Source of the DNA: Clostridia bacterium
GTDB taxonomy: Bacteria; Bacillota; Clostridia; Oscillospirales; Acutalibacteraceae
DNA: 7,907 bases
Assembly: GCA_024404065.1 (NCBI GenBank)
Contig: JAKSQR010000068.1
Coordinates: 1 to 7,907 of the forward strand
Reading direction: 5' to 3'
The translations under genes were made by a program, and so were the position numbers. Below the pieces are notes generated by a model. The model ran no database searches, was not told the DNA's origin, and saw only the letters and a program-made list of their open reading frames with translations. Position 1 is the stretch's first letter. Each line of letters starts with the position of its first letter. Shown here piece after piece: positions 5,377 through 7,907 of the stretch.

Positions 5377-6389
5377 CAGCAGTAGCCGTCAGGATTCTGG
5401 CTCTGCCAACGCCAGCTGTCTTCGCACATTTCGTCAATGCCTCTCTCTGCCTTCCAGCCAAGCTCTTTAAGAGCCTTTGAGGGGTCAGAGTAGCAGGTGT
5501 CAAGGTCACCGGGACGGCGGTCAACAATTTTATAATTGATGGGGTGACCGCAAGCCTTTTCAAATGCCTTTACAACATCAAGCACACTGTAGCCGATGCC
5601 TGTGCCAAGGTTGTAGGTAAAGCAGCCCTTCTCACCAAGAGTTTTTGCAACTGCCTTAACGTGACCAAGTGCAAGGTCAACTACGTGGATGTAGTCACGT
5701 ACGCCTGTGCCATCGTGGGTATCGTAATCGTCACCATAAATGCTGAGGCACTCTCTTTTGCCGATAGCAACCTGTGCAACGTAGGGTACAAGGTTATTGG
5801 GGATACCCTTGGGGTCCTCACCTATACGACCGCTCTTGTGAGCGCCGATGGGGTTAAAGTAACGAAGGAGGCAAACGCTCCAGTCGCTGTCTGCTGCATA
5901 AGTATCTTTAAGTATTCTTTCAATGTAAAGCTTTGTAGTGCCGTAGGGGTTAGTTGTTTTGCCCTCAGGCATTTCTTCATTAAGGGGAGATTTATTCTCT
6001 TCACCATAAACGGTAGCGGAGGATGAGAATACAATCTTTTTACAGCCTGCATCTCTCATAGCTTCGCAGAGAATTACTGTGCCGCCAATGTTATTCTCGT
6101 AGTATTCAAGGGGCTTCTGACAGCTCTCGCCAACTGCCTTAAGACCTGCAAAGTGAATAACTGCATCAATATCGTTCTCAGCAAAAACCTTATCAAGACC
6201 AGCTCTGTCACGGATATCGCACTCATAAAACTTAACCTTTTTGCCGGTAAGCTCCTCTACACGATTTACACATTCCCTCTTGCTGTTGCAAAGATTATCA
6301 AGTATAATAACATCGTAGCCTGCATTAAGAAGCTCAACGCAGGTGTGTGAGCCGATAAATCCGGCACCGCCAGTAACAAGAATTGACAT
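5376..6389 (-). CDS. galE: UDP-glucose 4-epimerase
   Basis: GalE interconverts UDP-glucose and UDP-galactose using tightly bound NAD, in the Leloir pathway and for supply of galactosyl donors to surface glycans. At 337 residues it has the standard length. The Rossmann motif is TGGAGFIGSH (6-15), with D31-N32 at the end of strand 2 for the NAD ribose. The catalytic site is S124 (FSSSATVYG), Y149 and K153 (NPYGTTK), the same numbering as in E. coli GalE. Further family landmarks are HFAGLKAVGES (79-89), RYFNPIGAH and GTGVRDYIHVVDLA. GAGAGG lies about 6 nt upstream of the ATG at 6389, and a near-consensus promoter lies further upstream. It is the first gene of the five-gene unit and overlaps the HAD gene by one base. 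Other short-chain sugar epimerases are possible, but the fit to GalE is very good. Confidence 0.96.
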   Translation of the reverse strand: MSILVTGGAGFIGSHTCVELLNAGYDVIILDNLCNSKRECVNRVEELTGKKVKFYECDIRDRAGLDKVFAENDIDAVIHFAGLKAVGESCQKPLEYYENNIGGTVILCEAMRDAGCKKIVFSSSATVYGEENKSPLNEEMPEGKTTNPYGTTKLYIERILKDTYAADSDWSVCLLRYFNPIGAHKSGRIGEDPKGIPNNLVPYVAQVAIGKRECLSIYGDDYDTHDGTGVRDYIHVVDLALGHVKAVAKTLGEKGCFTYNLGTGIGYSVLDVVKAFEKACGHPINYKIVDRRPGDLDTCYSDPSKALKELGWKAERGIDEMCEDSWRWQSQNPDGYC

Positions 6390-6424
6390 AACAACCTCTC
6401 CCTGTGTATAATTTTACAAATTAT

Positions 6425-6453
6425 ATTATATTATCAGCATATATAAAAATCAA
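6425..6453 (-). promoter_or_regulatory. galE: sigma-A-type promoter of the galE operon
   Basis: On the minus strand TTGATT (6448-6453) is followed after exactly 17 nt by a perfect TATAAT (6425-6430). Transcription would start near 6418, giving a leader of about 30 nt with GAGAGG before the galE ATG. An A/T-rich inverted repeat (ATAATTT 6408-6414, AAATTAT 6418-6424) lies across the predicted start and could be an operator, although in such A/T-rich sequence it may be chance. Confidence 0.75.
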
Positions 6454-6516
6454 CGGAAGAGTTTACAATATTTTACATTAAGACTTTTTATTTTTTGATA
6501 AATTCGTGGAGGAAGC

Positions 6517-7371
6517 ATGTATAACCTTACAGATATAAACACAGTAAAGCAGATTTTAGGCGACAACGGCTTTAAGTTCAGCAAAGCCCTTGGCCAGAAT
6601 TTTATTATAAACCCAAATGTATGCCCCGAGATGGCTGATAGCTGTGGTGCAGGCAGAGGCTGTGGCGTAATTGAAATAGGACCCGGCATAGGTGTGCTTA
6701 CAGTAGAGCTTTGCCAGAGGGCAGATAAGGTAGTGTGCATAGAGCTTGATAAAAGGCTGCTGCCCATACTTGATAAAACCCTTGCGGATTTTGACAATGT
6801 AAAAGTAATAAATGAAGATGTGCTGAAGGTTGACCTTAAAAAGCTGATTGAAGATGAATTTGATGGCATGGATGTATATGTATGCGCAAACCTGCCCTAC
6901 TACATTACAAGCCCCATAATCATGATGCTGCTTGAGAGCAAACTGCCCATAAAGGCACTTACTGTAATGGTGCAAAAAGAGGCTGCTCAGCGTATCTGCG
7001 CACCTGTAGGATCAAGAGATTGCGGTGCAGTTACTGTAGCGGTAGATTACTACTCAAAGGCATACAAGCTTTTTGATGTAAGCAAGGGCTCGTTTATGCC
7101 TGCCCCTAAGGTTGACAGCTCCGTTATAAGAATGGATATAAGAGAAAAGCCCGAAATACAGATTGAGAATGAAAAGCTGTTTTTTGATGTGGTTAGAGCA
7201 GCCTTTGGTCAGCGCAGAAAAACTGCAGTAAACTCTTTAAGCTCAGGTCTTCAGATGCCTAAGGATAAAATCGCAAGCGTGCTTACCGAATGTGGCTTTG
7301 ACCTTAACGTAAGAGCCGAAACCATGACCATGACCGACTTTGCGAATATAACAAAAGCACTTGAGAAGTGA
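6517..7371 (+). CDS. ksgA: 16S rRNA (adenine1518/1519-N6)-dimethyltransferase
   Basis: RsmA/KsgA uses S-adenosylmethionine to dimethylate two adjacent adenines in the 3' terminal hairpin of 16S rRNA during late 30S assembly; loss in other bacteria gives kasugamycin resistance. The 284-residue length is typical. Visible motifs are KALGQNFI (23-30), the SAM-binding EIGPGIGVLT (53-62), acidic E76 in VCIELD, NEDVLK (99-104), and the catalytic NLPYYI (125-130). The C-terminal domain carries FMPAPKVDSSVIRM and the AFGQRRKT stretch characteristic of the family. GGAGGA just upstream sets the start at 6517. It is divergent from galE across 127 bp. Its own promoter is not clear: two TTTACA boxes (6462, 6472) occur without a convincing -10. 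It appears monocistronic, ending at the hairpin at 7385. Annotation is secure. Confidence 0.97.
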   Translation: MYNLTDINTVKQILGDNGFKFSKALGQNFIINPNVCPEMADSCGAGRGCGVIEIGPGIGVLTVELCQRADKVVCIELDKRLLPILDKTLADFDNVKVINEDVLKVDLKKLIEDEFDGMDVYVCANLPYYITSPIIMMLLESKLPIKALTVMVQKEAAQRICAPVGSRDCGAVTVAVDYYSKAYKLFDVSKGSFMPAPKVDSSVIRMDIREKPEIQIENEKLFFDVVRAAFGQRRKTAVNSLSSGLQMPKDKIASVLTECGFDLNVRAETMTMTDFANITKALEK

Positions 7372-7384
7372 GGAAAAATTGAGA

Positions 7385-7411
7385 AAACGGCACGGATTTT
7401 CCGTGCCGTTT
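7385..7411. terminator. terminator after ksgA
   Basis: A strong hairpin starts 13 nt after the ksgA stop codon: arms AAACGGCACGG (7385-7395) and CCGTGCCGTTT (7401-7411), loop ATTTT. The plus-strand tail (GATTTATG) is only moderately T-rich. On the minus strand the stem continues into TTTTCTCAATTTTTC, so it can also stop antisense transcription entering from the right. Confidence 0.8.
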
Positions 7412-7462
7412 GATTTATGCATTGTATTATGTCTTTGGATAGCGTAAGATACTCACGACATT

Positions 7463-7604
7463 GGCTCCCTTGTGTAAAGGGAGCTGTTGAGCGAAGCGAA
7501 ACTGAGGGATTGTTAAATATCATAAACTAACTTTAACAATAATTAGCTTTGTTTTTGCCAATCCCTCCACCGCAAGCGGTCCCCCTCCCTTTCACAAGGG
7601 AGGC
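7463..7604. mobile_element. MITE-like element with imperfect terminal inverted repeats
   Basis: This is a 142-bp non-coding element. Its left end begins GGCTCCCTTGTGTAAAGGGA and the right end, read on the minus strand, begins GCCTCCCTTGTGAAAGGGAG. The two ends stay alignable for about 50 bp and both reach GAGGGATTG. Each end also folds on itself (CTCCCTT with AAAGGGAG). The centre holds a perfect 9-bp inverted repeat, ATTGTTAAA (7509-7517) with TTTAACAAT (7532-7540). It has no coding capacity and I find no clear target-site duplication. The ends resemble short repeats I associate with Clostridia genomes, which is recollection rather than a search result. Confidence 0.6.
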
Positions 7605-7606
7605 TC

Positions 7607-7822
7607 TTTTTTTCGCTGGACATCCTTTTGGCGGGGGTTGAAGGTGCTTGCCGCTGCCAGTGGCAGATGAAGGCAAGTACCTGAAATGACAAAACAAGGA
7701 GTATCACGATGCGAGCCAGCGAGTGAGACGACAATGTTTTGGATGGGGTAATCTCCCCTACGATTTCGGGCGTCGCAAGGCAACGACCCTACGGGAAATT
7801 TTTGTATCTCATTCACCATAAC
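7607..7822. repeat. gene-free structured region, probable dispersed repeat or remnant
   Basis: About 215 bp lie between the MITE-like element and the right-hand terminator with no credible gene. An open frame on the minus strand (7592-7819) has no ribosome binding site and runs through hairpins. The stretch is more G/C-rich than its surroundings. It contains a compound hairpin at 7642-7682 and a block at 7744-7796 with short repeated strings (CCCTACG at 7756 and 7787; GGGCGTCG opposite CGACCC). The mix of palindromes and repeated CGTAGGG on the minus strand suggests a dispersed non-coding repeat, but no second copy exists in this window. Confidence 0.4.
7642..7682. repeat. compound hairpin in the gene-free region
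   Basis: The outer arms AGGTGCTTGCC (7642-7652) and GGCAAGTACCT (7672-7682) pair over 11 positions with one G-T. Inside, CTGCC (7654-7658) and GGCAG (7662-7666) form a second stem with a 3-nt loop. No T-tract follows, so it is not an intrinsic terminator. It is probably part of a dispersed repeat. Confidence 0.6.
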
Positions 7823-7824
7823 AT

Positions 7825-7851
7825 AAAAAAGCTCCGCCTGAGCGGAGCTTT
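7825..7851 (-). terminator. terminator of the gene entering from the right edge
   Basis: The hairpin has arms AAAGCTCCGC (7828-7837) and GCGGAGCTTT (7842-7851) with loop CTGA. On the minus strand it is followed by TTTTTTATG, a strong T-tract. It lies 3 nt after the stop codon of the partial minus-strand gene, the expected place for its terminator. Confidence 0.8.
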
Positions 7852-7854
7852 AGT

Positions 7855-7907
7855 TTACTGTGAAAGCATATTTATTGCGGCATTCAGCTGTGTATCCTGA
7901 TCCTCGG
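7855..7907 (-). CDS. C-terminal end of an unidentified protein (runs off the right edge)
   Basis: Only the last 16 codons are visible, ending in TAA at 7855-7857. The residues read EDQDTQLNAAINMLSQ, a helical-looking tail. This frame is chosen because its stop lies immediately before a strong minus-strand terminator. A second frame is also open to the edge, but it ends inside the terminator stem and reads less naturally. The D-x-QL-x-x-A pattern is reminiscent of the C-terminal end of S41-type processing proteases, but 16 residues cannot support that name. The gene is convergent with ksgA. Confidence 0.55.
   Translation of the reverse strand, partial: EDQDTQLNAAINMLSQ

Noticed and set aside
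5544..6026. 160-codon plus-strand open frame inside galE
   Set aside because: Antisense shadow of galE, whose catalytic motifs are intact across the region.
6462..6502. ksgA promoter using TTTACA at 6462 or 6472
   Set aside because: No -10 box at a suitable distance: the first pairs only with a T-run, and the second pairs with GATAAA at 19 nt, leaving no leader before the ribosome binding site.
6450..6975. Two 139-codon minus-strand open frames over ksgA
   Set aside because: Shadows of ksgA; Ser-rich or low-complexity translations and no ribosome binding site.
7592..7819. Minus-strand open frame in the gene-free region
   Set aside because: It crosses the MITE-like element end and two palindromic blocks, with no ribosome binding site and no domain; treated as repeat sequence.

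Overview
The window looks like a chromosomal segment of an anaerobic Gram-positive Clostridia member, probably Oscillospiraceae/Ruminococcaceae-like. This rests on strong GAGG/AAGGAG-type ribosome binding sites, the UPF0210 (PFL-family) plus ACT-domain gene pair, low to moderate GC, and a short MITE-like repeat of a kind I associate with these genomes. Genus is inference only. No RNA gene, CRISPR array, integrase or transposase gene was seen.

Left part (1-2444, visibly A/T-rich). A zinc-ribbon protein gene runs off the left edge on the minus strand. It is divergent from a small XRE-type regulator (343-558, plus). The 100 bp between them holds overlapping divergent promoters and two inverted repeats of identical architecture (TACAY-N8-RTGTA), a good candidate autoregulatory operator pair. 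A perfect-looking 943-bp tandem duplication follows (559-1501 and 1502-2444). Each copy carries one gene for an unrecognised 276-residue exported protein with a hydrophobic C-terminal tail. The duplication joint lies inside a terminator hairpin whose loop is a hybrid of the two flanking hairpins.

Middle (2445-6453, minus strand). A compact five-gene unit reads galE, HAD hydrolase, ACT-domain protein, UPF0210/PFL-family protein, tetR. It starts from a near-consensus promoter upstream of galE (TTGATT-N17-TATAAT) and ends at a hairpin with a T-rich tail after tetR. The first four genes are tightly coupled: a TGATG overlap, then gaps of 11 and 12 nt with Shine-Dalgarno sequences built on the preceding stop codon. 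tetR follows after 38 nt. GalE supplies UDP-galactose/UDP-glucose interconversion. The HAD protein is a probable small-molecule phosphatase. The ACT and UPF0210 pair is conserved but functionally undefined. TetR may control the unit or the adjacent duplicated genes.

Right part (6454-7907). ksgA/rsmA is transcribed divergently from galE and ends at a long GC-rich hairpin. About 410 bp of gene-free sequence follows, made of a 142-bp MITE-like element with imperfect ~50-bp inverted ends, a compound hairpin, and a further structured region that looks like another dispersed repeat. The right edge holds a terminator and the last 16 codons of a minus-strand gene convergent with ksgA.

I see no clear novel defence or mobile system. 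The most notable items are the exact tandem duplication of an unknown exported-protein gene with its joint in a terminator, and the divergent XRE/zinc-ribbon control region.
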